A stretch of DNA of 64,000 nucleotides from Sipunculus nudus (Eukaryota; Annelida; Sipuncula; Golfingiida; Sipunculidae): positions 47,777,678 through 47,841,677 of the forward strand of contig CM049307.1 of assembly GCA_026874595.1 (NCBI GenBank). Reading direction: 5' to 3'. The notes beneath the pieces were generated by a model, which worked only from the letters and a program-made list of their open reading frames with translations, did not search any database and was not told where the DNA came from. Shown here one piece after another: positions 34,901 to 46,850 of this stretch; the first letter of the stretch is position 1; every line of letters begins with the position of its first letter. The position numbers and the translations under genes are program-made.

Positions 34901-36198
34901 ATTAACAATTTAAATATTGTACAAGCAATGGAATAATTTAAACACGAGTCTCTCTTAAAACATACTCCAGGTACTATTCTGTGTTTCAAAATTTAGGGCC
35001 TTTTTTCTGTAGTGGGGAATTATTTTTTGCACAGCCAAATAGGCGAAGAGGAAAATTTCAGGTTTAAATTCTGAGAGGGAGAAATAAGACCCCATTAAAG
35101 GGCTAGAATAATACCTGTACCTCACATTGATGTGATCGTCCAGAAGATTACAGCGTTCTTCCCTGACACACAGTCATGTGGGCCTGGTAATCCTTCCATG
35201 CATGGTCCCTTGAGCTGAGGCTTCTTCAGCCAGAATGTTAGAGTAGTTATGTTGTCATAAGAGTTCATAACAAGTGATTTCTTGAGAAAGACCCCTCTCA
35301 TTTATAGTGATTTGTAGAAACAACTGTGAAACAATAAGTAGCCTTTTAAGACACCCCTAGCCCTTCCCATAGCTTTGAAGTACAACTGAGCTTAGAGCAA
35401 CCTGCAACTGTTGTCAGTTCTGTTTGTTGTTTGGACATAGTTTGCTGCCTCTGGTTAGTATAATCACAGTTGTTCTTGTTGAGAAATTCTAGAACTTACT
35501 CAGATGTCAAACATAGGTGGATGTAGTACTATTGCATCATCAAATGTGATTAGTCCTGATTAATTAGGTATAGTGCACACCTTGCGTTCACGGTACTCTA
35601 CCAGTCGCCCGTTGCATGTAAGCAGTCATCCCAAGGCTGTTAGGTTGGATGTAGGTAAGGTTACAAGTTTACCCGTCTTTCATAAATATTTCAAAATTTG
35701 ATACACAATTTATTACCTTACATACAGATTTGCACGAAAATTTGAACTGCGCTACTGCTATAAAATGAAAAATGCGAGAAAATTCAGACACACCAAATTA
35801 ACCACTTCCACAGTTATCACAATACTGTCTTACACTGACAAATACAATGAATGCAGCTACACCAGTTTAAATATGGTCTCTTTCTTATCCATTGTAAAAG
35901 GTTATATTTTAACTTAAAATGCTCTAATTAAGTACAAAAAGGGAGCTTTTCTTTAACCAACACGTTCCTAGTTTTATCGCATACAGTATGAATGCAGCCT
36001 TGTTTTGCTGATCTCCTGTATCCAGGCCCACAGATAAAGCCTACAGAGTATGATTTAATTAGACATGAATGACTACTTGTTGGCTTAACTGTTTACTCAG
36101 TAATTAATCAAGATAAAACAACCATAGGCTAGATGCAACTGGGATAGGTTTAAATTCCTGAGTACCCCACTAGTTCTTTGTAATGTACCATGCTGGTA

Positions 36199-37869
36199 CA
36201 GTGGAGTGCCGTTCATCCGAACATCTCGGGGGACACGGGTTTTGTTCGGATAAACGAACGTTCGGATGAACGAACATCTGTAAAATAAAATTGTTTCATC
36301 GATGTTGTCATCCCGGTATTACTACTAAATGGTGGTACGGTGTCACGGACTTCGGTTAGCTTTCAGAGTTATAAAAAACGTGAACAGAACGGAATGTGTT
36401 ATAAATACCTTTTTACTATCAAATCAAAATTTCAATCAAGCTATTATAATATCTTTAATTAATTTATCAAGATTTTTTGTCAGTAAAGTACATGTACCAG
36501 TTAATCTTTCGCTGAACGTGTGGATATCCGCCATGATAGATTTACCGCCCTCGGTGCCGCCCCCTATGTGCAGACAGTTAAACTAAATGTGCTTGTGAGA
36601 CTCATTTATTACTTGCTGCGATGTAGAAATTGACAAAATATAAAAAAAAATTTATATGAATGCATAGTTTATTTAAAACAATAGTGCGGAAATATCACAC
36701 AAATATCACATGAAAACTGATGAACATGGGGTTCGGCGGATCACATGCATCGAGAAAGTCACATCATAAAATCAGTTGAAATAACTGCGGATATCAGACT
36801 GCCTGGAACGATAACTGCCTGCCTGATTTCTGATGTAGCGTAGCACACTCAAGTGAAGCGGGTAGGCTCTCTAACCACGATAGAACACCTTTGACATGAA
36901 CAAATGCCTCTGAAGCTGTGGGTGGGGGCTTCACGGGGGCTGATGTGTCTTCCTCATTATCAGATGTCTCGGGAGCAACTTCTTGAGTGACTGACTGCAC
37001 AATCTCCTCGTCTGTCAGCATTGCAGCAGTTGGTAGATCACCATCACAGTGGAGCCAGTCAGCAACTATCAATTCACTGTAGTCAATGTCTACCGCCTTG
37101 GCAACTGAGCTGACCTGAATGTCTGTCGGTGATTCCACCTCATCCTCATCAGCTGGGGGCTGAGCACCAGCAGGAGATTTAAGCTCCAGAAAAAGGGAAT
37201 TCTTCCAGCACTTGTGGATTGTAGACTGTCTCAGGTCATTCCAGGCATCACCTAACAGGTTGATGGCATCACGCAAGTTGAAACCGCGCATCCGTTCTAT
37301 GATGGACAAGCTGTTGTCGACGCAGTCTGCAAGCAAGGATGACAGCAAGCGTTTACGATAATATCATTTTGTACATTCTATGATGCCAGCATCACAGGGC
37401 TGTATCTTGCTGGTGCAGTTCTTCGGCAGGAAGATACACCATATGTTCCCGTCACTAGTCCGCAGTTCATCTTCAATAGGATGGGCGGGGCAGTTGTCCA
37501 CAAGAAGTAATGCGCGTGCTGGCGTCTGCTTCAGACTCTCCCTGGCATACTGACGGACGGACGGGACAAATTCCTGGTGAAACCAATCCGTGAAGAGCTC
37601 ACGGCTCATCCACCCGTTTTTCTGAGCCCGATACGCCACAGGCAGGGAGTCCATGTTCACATGCTTGAAACACCTTGGTTTAGTTGACTTCCCGATCACC
37701 AGGGGGCGCACTTTGTGTTCACCGGTTGCGTTGGTGCACAACAGAGCAGTAACCCACTCTTTTGACACCTTATGTCCAGGAGCACATTTCTCGGACGCAT
37801 CAGCTAGGGTTTTGTCAGGCAAAACCTTCCAGTAGAGACCTGTCTCGTCAGCGTTGTACACTTGACAGT
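36199..37869 (-). mobile_element. pogo/Tigger-type DNA transposon remnant
   Basis: TA followed by CAGTGGAGTGCCGTTCATCC (36197 on) is a pogo/Tigger-style terminal repeat next to a TA target. Nested GTTCGGAT / ATCCGAAC repeats lie within the first ~90 bp. It forms the 3' end of an element whose minus-strand transposase reading frame spans 37861-36794. The opposite terminal repeat was not found. Coding similarity stops near 37869, about 60 bp before a hAT element. Confidence 0.7.
36794..37861 (-). pseudogene. Tigger/Jerky-like DDE transposase, one in-frame stop
   Basis: The frame runs 37861-37364, meets TGA at 37366-37364, and continues in the same frame to 36794. The first part has the DDE_1 superfamily signature: YNADETGLYWK (first acid, residue 5), LLLVDNCPAHP (second, residue 122) and LPKNCTSKIQPCDAGII (third, residue 157), giving D-D-D with 34 residues between the last two. 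After the stop come YYRKRLL, a region like the Tigger post-catalytic helices (LRDAINLLGDAW), and an acidic tail with DWLHCDGD and LTDEEIV typical of Tigger/Jerky proteins. The N-terminal DNA-binding region is missing. A TACAG|AG acceptor-like string at about 37869 leaves open a spliced host-like gene. Only one disabling change is seen, so it is young or was under constraint. Confidence 0.85.
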
Positions 37870-37928
37870 CTCTCTGTATTATTTTAACAGTCTAGGTTAG
37901 GCAGTAAAAAGGGCAAAGTTGATGGTAC

Positions 37929-40915
37929 CAGGCTTGGGTCAAGTACATGTACTTGTACTTGGTACTTGTACTCAAGTACAAAATTTTCAGTACTTGGCCT
38001 GTACTTGTACTTGGTACTTTTTACCAAGTACAGTACTTGTCCTGTACTTGTATTTGCTAAAAATGTACTTGAAAAATGAAGTACATTTCAAGTACTAGTC
38101 AAGTACATGGATTTTTTTAAAATTATTTTGAATACAGAGCATATGGATTGATGGATGTGAGACAAGATGTACATGTCACAATAATTATAGCCTACACTAT
38201 TTAACATCACACATGCCTCTGTTTATCCATGGTTTACAAATCAAAGGTCAGATTGTGCCAGGCAACTTATTTGGCTGTGACCTACTCTGTCCAGTGCTCT
38301 TATGTAATTAGCACCAGTGGTCACCAGCTATGTGGCAGCTGGCCCATGCTTACCTCCACAATAGGCACATCCTGGGCAATTACTGTTCAGCATTATTTGC
38401 TGATATGCTTCATGATCAAGGGGCTCACAGGAATCAGTAGAAAGTAATACTGTGGTTGCCTTTATATCGGTGGGGCTGAATTTTCGCAGTTTTTGTATTT
38501 TTAAAAGTTTCACGGCGTTCCTTTTTCGCGCTCCATCATTAGTCTAGGAACATATTTTATTATCAAATATGAAACTATGAACTGTAATGACCAAATTGTT
38601 TCATAAACCGTGGATTTCACTATTATCTAGGTCTACTATTTCTCCAACCGGATATTGCATGGTCGAGCAGTCACTGACGGCTCAGCCGACAAGTGTGAGA
38701 AGCATTGCCCCTGCTGGTTGTAATTAGTTCAGGGCCAAGGTTCATTCAAAACAACTCATATTCCACTGTTCTGCGGCAATTTGGCCCCATAATAAACTGT
38801 GACTTTTCAAATATTCAAAATTCACGTCATCACTAGCCAATCCCACATAGTTTGGCGCCTCATGATTTCGGTAGTAACAGAATTAGTCCTTTACACAGTT
38901 ACAAGGTGTCGCTACCCTAGCGGCAACGTTCACTACTTCAGTGGCAAATTTTATTCATTGAAAATAACTAAATACAGCACAATGTGAAATTGTACCTTCT
39001 ACTCAATATTCATTTTAAGCAGCACATGTCATCTCGCCTGGGACACATACATGTAATTTTTAATTTTAATTTTTGTTACTGCCTGGCTGGCATTGATATT
39101 TCCAAACTCAAGTCATGTGCCTGGGGCAGGAAAAACTGCCAGGCGTGCCCACCGGGTCAGCACTTCCCTGCAAAGGGTCACAGATTTTTCATCTAAGCCA
39201 ACCGATTTGAAATGGGCCCTGTTATTTTCCTCAATCACTTAAAGTATATGCACCAGGCTCGATGGACATCACTACGTAGCTGAAGATTAATCTCAACTGT
39301 CGCAACCATGGGCAGCTTCTTAAATTTACGATCATGGCCTGGTATATTTGCATTCAAAATTGCGGGGTTTCAATTTATCGGTCAGAGAGTGACCGTGAAT
39401 AACGTGAATTTGAAACCACCGCAATTAAGAAGACAACCACAGTATGTATTACTCTGTTACTTTGCCTTCTGTTCCTATTACTATTACTATTACAGCTCAA
39501 ATTTTTGAGTCTATTACTATTACTATTACTATTACATGGAAAAAGCTGTAATAGTCTATCCTCAGACCTGATTATATGAACAGCTTGTTGAAACACTACC
39601 CACTTAATAGTTCTGCTGAGTAAGTTTGTCCCAGGTTACACTGCTCATGCACCAGGCTAATTAGCCGTGGTAACTGAGAAGGTCAGGCTGGTATTAGTGG
39701 TGGGAGTCGGTTGCTTTTTCATAAACGATCATCGGTTTAGGCAATCCAATCAATGATCGATTAGTAATCGGTTCAGGCAAATATTAAGAAATATGCAATA
39801 ATCTGTGAAACTGTACTTTCTTAACCCAGCCTGCATGTCTTAGTAATTCTACCTAAAGAAAAGAAGTTTTGCCTTACTTATATTTTCCTATTATCAGTAA
39901 GATATGCTTTTCAAAATTTCATTTTAATTATTTATGATAAACAAGAATTAAACCACTATCCAGGACATCTACTTGCTGCATAGAACTAGAGAATTTATGT
40001 AGCATTTTAACGCCATACAGCCCATACTGTGCAATGTACATCTGTTTCAAAACTCCACCCTAATTCTGCAGCTCCCTGCCAGTTCACAGAGGTTTATTAA
40101 GTCCACTGTTCTTGCATCTACCGTGTTATACTCAGTTACATACAGAAGTTAATATGGGAACAAAGACTAATTATTTGAAGCGCGGAATGTTGTAAAAAAT
40201 GAAAGAATAATTTTAGCCTATAAGAGAATAGGCATTCTGGGAATAAATAGTCATGAATATGATGTAATTGATAGTTTCCTTTGTTAATCGAGCGCTTGAA
40301 AGTGGCAGGAAACTGACTGACTTTCGATAAAACTCAATTGGCCCACCACTAGTTGGTAATGAGTAAATCTGGAATTGAGTTGTCACAGCTGAACTATACA
40401 CAACCCTCAGGTGGACTGTTTAGCTGAGCAGCTGTGACTTTTACACACCTGACAGACTAGTACAGAGACTCTAAAGCCACTTTATAATAAGTGACAGAAT
40501 TGGCAAATTCAGAATAGTCATTCAGAATAGACATCAAAGCGACATTTCTTGTGTACTGATATACGACTGTGTAATAGTGTATATAAATACTGAAAGGCCA
40601 TAAAGACTGTCACCCCGGATTACCTAGAATAACCAAAAAAGAAAAACTTTCAGCAATTGGAGCATCAACCCACATTTTTGTGTACCAGTACTGATATCTG
40701 ACTGTGTAACAGTGTGTATAATATAGGTAATTGTTTTATCAATAAATATTTCGAAAAATTGCTTTTTTAATTAAAATTACTTGTACTTGTACTCAAGTAC
40801 AGACCCCTGTACTTGTACTTGTACTCAAGTACATTGAAAAATTGTGTACTTGTACTTGACAAATTCTGCAGTACTTGTACTCAAGTACTGACCCCCTGTA
40901 CTTGACCCAAGCCTG
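37929..40915. mobile_element. non-autonomous hAT-type transposon with 8-bp target duplication
   Basis: The left terminus CAGGCTTGGGTCAAGTACA is matched exactly in reverse at the right end (TGTACTTGACCCAAGCCTG). Both sides are flanked by the identical 8 bp GATGGTAC (37921-37928 and 40916-40923). An 8-bp duplication and a CAGG start are typical of hAT. Subterminal zones (37936-38110 and 40780-40905) are dense in TACTTG and its reverse complement, resembling transposase-binding arrays. The 2,987-bp interior has no recognisable transposase. It inserted next to the Tigger remnant. Confidence 0.92.
39468..39537. repeat. two (TAC/ATT)n microsatellite blocks inside the hAT element
   Basis: CTATTACTATTACTATTAC occurs twice, around 39476 and 39512, separated by a short palindrome (TCAAATTTTTGA). 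Confidence 0.8.
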
Positions 40916-40923
40916 GATGGTAC

Positions 40924-41596
40924 ATTTTATAACTTTTGAATGGATATGTATGGTAACACAATAACAGAACTTGTCATTATATTGAACTATTTCTGCACTT
41001 GTAGACTGGCTTTAAATACATGTATGAAGAATTACCATGGTTAAAACATGTATTAATATTCAGGGTGTAACTATTTACTATCTGCAATACAAAGTTAAAA
41101 AGTATCAGTTTCAAAAGGTGCAGCACTTGGGTAACCTGATGTAATAAGGTCCCCTGCAAACACAAATATAAATGTTTATTGTTACTTTATGCCCTATGGG
41201 GGTCAAGGACTACACATGGTTGTTTAAGTATTACATTTTCACTGCTTACATTGTGGCCCACCAACCTAACACACTGTAAGAGTCACGCAAGTGCTGCTCC
41301 TGTTATCTTGGCCAAGGGCCTTGTTTTCTTATTTCATCCAGTAGAGATATATCATAGGACATGAAGTGATGAAGGTTCACATTTGCAGAAGTGATTTGGG
41401 AGGAGGAGGTCCAGACCCCCTTTTTTCAACCACAACAACTTTTCTTAGGGGTTTCAGACCAATTTTGGCAGCCTGGACCCCTAGCCTTTTTAGGACCCTT
41501 TCTTAGGGCTTTGTCATTAGTCCTCTTAGAATGGACCTCTCCTTTCCTGAACCCTAGATCCATCCCTGGTATGAACTGCTGAAAATCCATCTTTAA
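40924..41596. other. no gene recognised
   Basis: AT-rich between the hAT element and the family-C block. Open frames at 40977-41165 (minus) and 41179-41582 (plus) are short and unrelated to known families. Confidence 0.4.
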
Positions 41597-42127
41597 CTAG
41601 ATATTTCTTGGCACCGCAGGTGCCACAGAATCCCCACACAATTAATCCCCCCCCCCTTTAAGAATAGGCCCCCCATCTTCAGCAACAATTAATATCAGAC
41701 CACATTCATAGAAAAATGTCACTCTCATAGAACAGGTCATGACCCCAATTTCAATATACATCATCCCCTAACCCATGTCTATATATATGCATAATATGAA
41801 AGAAATCTGTCAGATAGTTTTTGACTTATAATGCTCACAGTACTGTTAAGTGGTAATGATGGAGGTATTAAACGGCATGAAAACAAGTAAAACAATAACA
41901 GGTGGCGCCACCTGTTTCCGGTACATGACATTACTTTTCAAGATCTTTGATCAAGTTGATTTTTGGACCAATCCATGCATCCCTTATTGAGATATTAATG
42001 ATTTTGTGTAATTTTAACCATATATGGCAATATTCAAGGTCAAGGCCACTCTAACAGGAAAGGTCATGACCCCAATTTAAATAAACATCATCCCAAAACC
42101 CATATCTATGTACATGCATAATATAAA

Positions 42128-44998
42128 CTAGACATTTCTTGGCACCGCAGGTGCCAGAGTATCGCCAGACATAGTAGCCCCCCCCCCCCCTTTAAGAACA
42201 GACCCCCAATTTTGGCAGCATATACTGACACTTGGCATATTCATTGTTTTTTCCATCTAACATTCCACAATCTTGTTGAAGATGTTGGTCCTGTGACCTT
42301 GATTGTTTTAAAGATGTGTCCTGTGACCTTGACCTTTGACCTCATGACCCCAAAATCAATTTGGGTCTTGCTTTTCCAATGGGACATATGCAAGTCAAGT
42401 TTGAAATCTATACATCAATAAAGCAGGAATTATCATCCAGAAACTAATTTTTTTTTACAGGTGGCTCCTGTGACCTTCACCTTTGACCTTGTGACCTCAC
42501 AATTGATAGTGTTCTTCCTCTCTTGGCAGGAGAACTATATGTGCAAGATGAAAAATCTGAGATGAAATGTTTGGCTGAAAATGCATCCACATTTTTTTAA
42601 AGATGTGTCCTGTGACCTTGACCTTTGACCCCAAAATCAATTTGGGTCTTGCTTTTCCAATGGGACATATACAAGTCAAGTTTGAAATCCATACATCAAT
42701 AAAAGCAGGAATTATCATCCAGAAACTAATTTTTGGACAGATGCCTCCTGTGACCTTCACCTTTGACCTTGTGACCTCAAAATTGATAGGGGTCTTCCAC
42801 TCTTGGCAGGTGAACTATATGTGCAAGATGAAAGATCTCAGATGAATTTTTTGGCTTAAATTGCATCCACAACCTTTTATAAGATGTGTCCTGTGACCTT
42901 GACCTTTGACCTCATGATCCCAAAATCAATTCGGGTCTTGCTTTTCCAATTGGTCAAATACAAGTCAAGTTTGAAATCCATACATCAATAAAAGAAGGAA
43001 TTATCATCCAGAAACTAATTTTTGGACAGATGGCTCCTGTGACCTTCACCTTTGACCTTGTGACCTCAAAATTGATAGGGGTCTTCCACTCTTGGCAGGT
43101 GAACTATATGTGCAAAATGAAAGATCTCAGATGAATTTTTTGGCTGAAATTGCATCCACAACCTTTTTAAAGATGTATCCTGTGACCTTGACCTTTGACC
43201 TCATGACCCCAAAATCAATTTTGGTCTTGCTTTTCCAATGGGACATATACAAGTCAAGTTTGAAAACCACACATCAATAAAAGCAGGAATTATCATCCAG
43301 AAACTAATTTTTGGACAGATGGCTCCTGTGACCTTCACCTTTGACCTTGTGACCTCAAAATTGATAGGGTTCTTCCTCTCTTGGCAGGTGAACTATATGT
43401 GCAAGATGAAAGATCTGAGATGAAATGTTTGGCTGAAAATGCATCCACATCTTTTTAAAGATGTGTCCTGTGACCTTGACCTTTGACCTCATGACCCCAA
43501 AATCAATTTTGGTCTTCCTTTTCCAATGGGACATATACAAGTCAAGTTTGAAATCCATACATCAATAAAAGCAGGAATTATCATCCAGAAACTAATTTTT
43601 GGACAGATGGCTCCTGTGACCTTCACCTTTGACCTCAAAATTGATAGGGGTCTTCCACTCTTGGCAGGTGAACTGTATGTGCAAGATGAAAGATCTCAGA
43701 TGAATTTTTTGGCTGAAATTGCATCCACAACCTTTTTAAAGATGTGTCCTGTGGCCTTGACCTTTGACCTCATGACCCCAAAATCAATTCAGGTCTTGCT
43801 TTTCCAATGGGTCAAATACAAGTCAAGTTTGAAATCCATACATCAATAAAAGCAGGAATTATCATCCAGAAACTAATTTTTGGACAGATGGCTCCTGTGA
43901 CCTTCACCTTTGACCTTGTGACCTCACAATTGATAGGGGTCTTCCACTCTTGGCAGGTGAACTATATGTGCAAGATGAAAGATCTCAGATGAATTTTTTG
44001 GCTGAAATTGCATCCACAACCTTTTTAAAGAGGTTTCCTGTGACCTTGACCTTTGACCTCATGACCCCAAAATCAATTCAGGTCTTGCTTTTCCAATGGG
44101 TCAAATACAAGTCAAGTTTGAAATCCATACATCAATAAAAGAAGGAATTATCATCCAGAAACTAATTTTTGGACAGATAGCTCCTGTGGCCTTGACCTTT
44201 GACCTTGTGACCCCAAAATTTCTATGGATCATCCACTATTGGCAAGTGAGCTATATATTCAAGATGGAAGACCTGGGATGAAAGTTTGGCTTAAAATGCA
44301 TCCACAGTATATTTTAAAATGCCAGTCCTGTGACCTTGACCTTTGACCCTAGAACCTATAGGGTTCTTACTTTAGTGGTGGGCCATACATAAGTCATGTT
44401 TGAAATCTATATGGCTATCAACACTGGAGATATCATAAGAGGAGTGTGATTTTCACCATATATGACAAGATTCAAGGTCAAGGCCACTAACATAGGAAAG
44501 GTCATGACCCCAATTTAAATAACCATCATCCCATAACCCATACCTATGTATATGCATAATATAAAAGAAATCTGTCCATTAGTTTTTGACTTATAATGCT
44601 CACAGTACTGTAAGGTGGCAATTTTGGGAGTATTAAACGGCATGAAAACAAGAAAAGAATAATAGGTGGCGCCACCAGTTTCTGGAACATGACAACCCTA
44701 TCCATGATCTTCCATCAACTTGATTTTAGGATAAACCTATGCAAGATTTCTTGAGATATTAAAGAATTTGTGTGATTTTCCCCAAAATTGGACCTATTCA
44801 AGGTCAAGGACACTCTCCTAGTAAAGGTCATGACCTCATTTTAAATAGGCGTCGTCCTCTTACCCATATCTATACACATACCAAGTTTGGTAAAGTTCCG
44901 TGAAATATTTTTTCGGGTTATCGCGCCAACAAGATTTATATGTGGCGGCGGGACCGGTATGAAAACATAGTATCCCCCGACTTTGTCTGGGGATACAA
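42128..44998 (+). mobile_element. family C element, inner copy
   Basis: It has the same ends as the outer copy: CTAGACATTTCTTGGCACCG at 42128, and a GTATCCCC...GGGGATAC hairpin at 44970-44996 then AA. Comparison with uninterrupted sequence at 44555-44575 shows insertion with no target duplication. That is the Helitron-type signature and fixes both boundaries. The interior is a tandem array followed by two GGTGGCGCCACC-type modules. Confidence 0.75.
42324..44350 (+). repeat. eight ~287-bp tandem units with clustered TGACCT sites
   Basis: Corresponding positions are 42324, 42613, 42894, 43183, 43471, 43752, 44041 and 44331. In unit 1, TGACCT occurs at 42324, 42330 and 42337, then TGACCC at 42345, giving direct repeats spaced 0, 1 and 2. 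Most units carry a second cluster (TGACCTTCACCTTTGACC, then TTGTGACCT) about 145 bp later. Open frames of 60-107 codons recur unit after unit because the unit reads through, not because of a gene. Confidence 0.85.
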
Positions 44999-45431
44999 TG
45001 AAATCTGTCCATTAGTTTTTTACTTATAATGCTCCCAGTACTGTCAAGTAGCAATTTTGGGGGTATTAAACGGCACGAAGGCAAGTAAAGAATAATAGGT
45101 GGCGCCACCAGTTTCTGGAACATGACAACCCTATCCATGATCTTCCATCAACTTGATTTTAGGATAAACCTATGCAAGATTTCTTGAGATATTAAAGAAT
45201 TTGTGTGATTTTCCCCAAATTTTGGACCTATTCAAGGTCAAGGACACTCTCCTAGTAAAGGTCATGACCTCATTTTAAATAGGCGTCGTCCTCTTACCCA
45301 TATCTATACACATACCAAGTTTGGTAAAGTTCCGTGAAATATTTTTTGAGTTATAGCACCAACAAGATTTATATGCGGCGGGGGGACCGGTATGAAAACA
45401 TAGTATCCCCCGACTTTGTCTGGGGATACAA

Positions 45432-46716
45432 TTATCCAAGAACTGGTATTGTTTCATTTGATGTAATGGGAGTATAACCAAAATTGACAAGTCAATCTCA
45501 AGTCATTTTACAGTCTGCCAAGATTCCTTGTGGCACCAAAAAGCAAAATCACAGAAAAAATATTTTCCTCTTTTGCACTTTTCAGGTAACCACAATTAAG
45601 TACAGGGTTACCACCAGGCTCCTGAATTTTAACTGGGGTGCTGTGACAAATATATAAGATTTTACAGGAATTGTCAACCAAAAATATAGGAAAAATACAG
45701 TAGTTTTCATTGTTCTATTGTGGTCTGCATGCCATGCATGGTACATTAACATGACCATCTATCCTGCAAGCAGCTTCTGAAGTCTAATTCAATTGGTTTA
45801 GATGGATGTTACTTGAATGACTGTGTAACCTCTCATCTACTAATAGGCTCAAGAACTGCACTTTTCCAATAAAATAGGTTTATGTAACAATTACCATTCA
45901 GTAACAACTGACATGATTTAAACTTGAATTTGCTGTGAAAAAATGTTGGATATTTCAATATAAATGCTAGTAAATGTAGGAGACATTTGTTTTCATGGGG
46001 AATATATAGGAGCTATTAGGCCCTGTTTGGTACAATTTTTTTATGTTTAACTAAAATAAGTTTATATTGACATATCATAATATTGACTGAATTAAATTTA
46101 CTTTGAATACATCTGCATTTTTTTTTCGGTTTTCATTAATCCAATCAAAAAAATTTCATTAAATACTTTTTCAAAAGTATATTATTTTAAATATAAATTA
46201 TATCAATATATATTTATTAAATAATATTTATATATTAAATGTTATAAATGAAGACTTCATTCAAGTCATGTGACTTTATTATTAAATATTAATAATAAAG
46301 TTTCAGTTGTCAGTACTTACAAGTTACAGACACTGAGACAGTGATGTTGCTATGCATGATTCACACCCATAGATATACTGGAGAACAATATACAAAGGGT
46401 GATCGTAAACGCTTAGCGGACTAGTCAGCTGAGCTGTAATACAATGGACCCAGCCCCCTAGCTGACCTCCAGCCAGTGGCCAGATGGGGTGACCGGCTGA
46501 TATCCCGGAAGGCAGCAAGCACAGAGGCCGAAGGGTTTGCAACCGCAGAGTGGCATGCACCTGTCATATTAGTGCATAGCCAGTAGATAACGCGAGATAA
46601 ACAAATATTACTAATATTTCTGATCAATATCAGTTGTGCGAAAATTCTCAAACTTAATATAAGCGAACATTGTACTCTTTAGTAGCATTTGATTGAAATA
46701 TTGCACAGAAACTTAC
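45432..46716. other. no gene recognised
   Basis: AT-rich. At about 46402-46440 a fragment (CTAGTCAGCTGAGCTGTAAT, then ACAATGGACC) resembles the family-B right end. Two minus-strand donor-like sites occur near 46315 and 46716. Confidence 0.4.
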
Positions 46717-46850
46717 CCAGATCAGAATGGACCACAAGCCAACACCCGGTGCTGAAGCGCAGTAATACTGATGGAAATATGGCGTCGCAGTGCACGCATC
46801 TTATGGCTTATCACTTCCGGCTTGTTATTTACTTGTTCTCTAGATTAGCT
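46717..46850 (-). promoter_or_regulatory. promoter-like block and non-coding first exon
   Basis: On the minus strand, CCGGAAGTGATAAG (an ETS/GABP-type site, about 46814-46827) precedes ~100 bp that ends at a strong donor, ATCTGG|GTAAGT (46717/46716). An ATG in the exon opens a 25-codon frame that stops inside the exon, so the exon is non-coding or carries a short upstream frame. CpG is denser here than around it. It could be the 5' exon of RhoGDI (intron ~20 kb, acceptor at 26257) or of an unknown minus-strand gene. Confidence 0.4.

Larger units (their letters stand above)
26257..36198. other. large stretch without a recognisable gene
   Basis: It contains family E copy 2 (26766-27351), a GGGAGA-rich run near 31400-31440 and a short duplication (GATAAGCACATTTT) near 32340-32380. 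Open frames at 27130-27504 (minus, inside the E repeat), 31526-31903 (minus, 125 codons), 33103-33366 (plus) and 35122-35301 (minus, 59 codons) match nothing known. A RhoGDI 5' exon could lie here, since exon 1 has an upstream acceptor. Otherwise nothing is supported. Confidence 0.5.
41597..45431 (+). mobile_element. family C Helitron-like element, outer copy
   Basis: The left end is CTAGATATTTCTTGGCACCG with hairpin TGGCACC / GGTGCCA, then a poly-C run (about 41648-41660). The right end is a hairpin at 45403-45429 starting GTATCCCCCGAC, then AA. It is interrupted by a second copy (42128-44998). Host pieces on both sides (ATGCATAATATAAA at 42114, GAAATCTGTCCATTAG from 45000) join smoothly when the inner copy is removed. 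It is non-coding, with one GGTGGCGCCACC at about 41901. Confidence 0.7.

Noticed and set aside
37900-41000. hAT transposase fragments among frames at 38229-39196
   Set aside because: None shows hAT dimerisation or catalytic motifs. The element is best called non-autonomous.
42212-44281. Series of similar 60-107-codon plus-strand open frames (MGHIQVKF..., MAGELYVQ...)
   Set aside because: They repeat with the ~287-bp tandem unit and reflect one unit read in frame, with non-coding counterparts in neighbouring units. No start or splice context.
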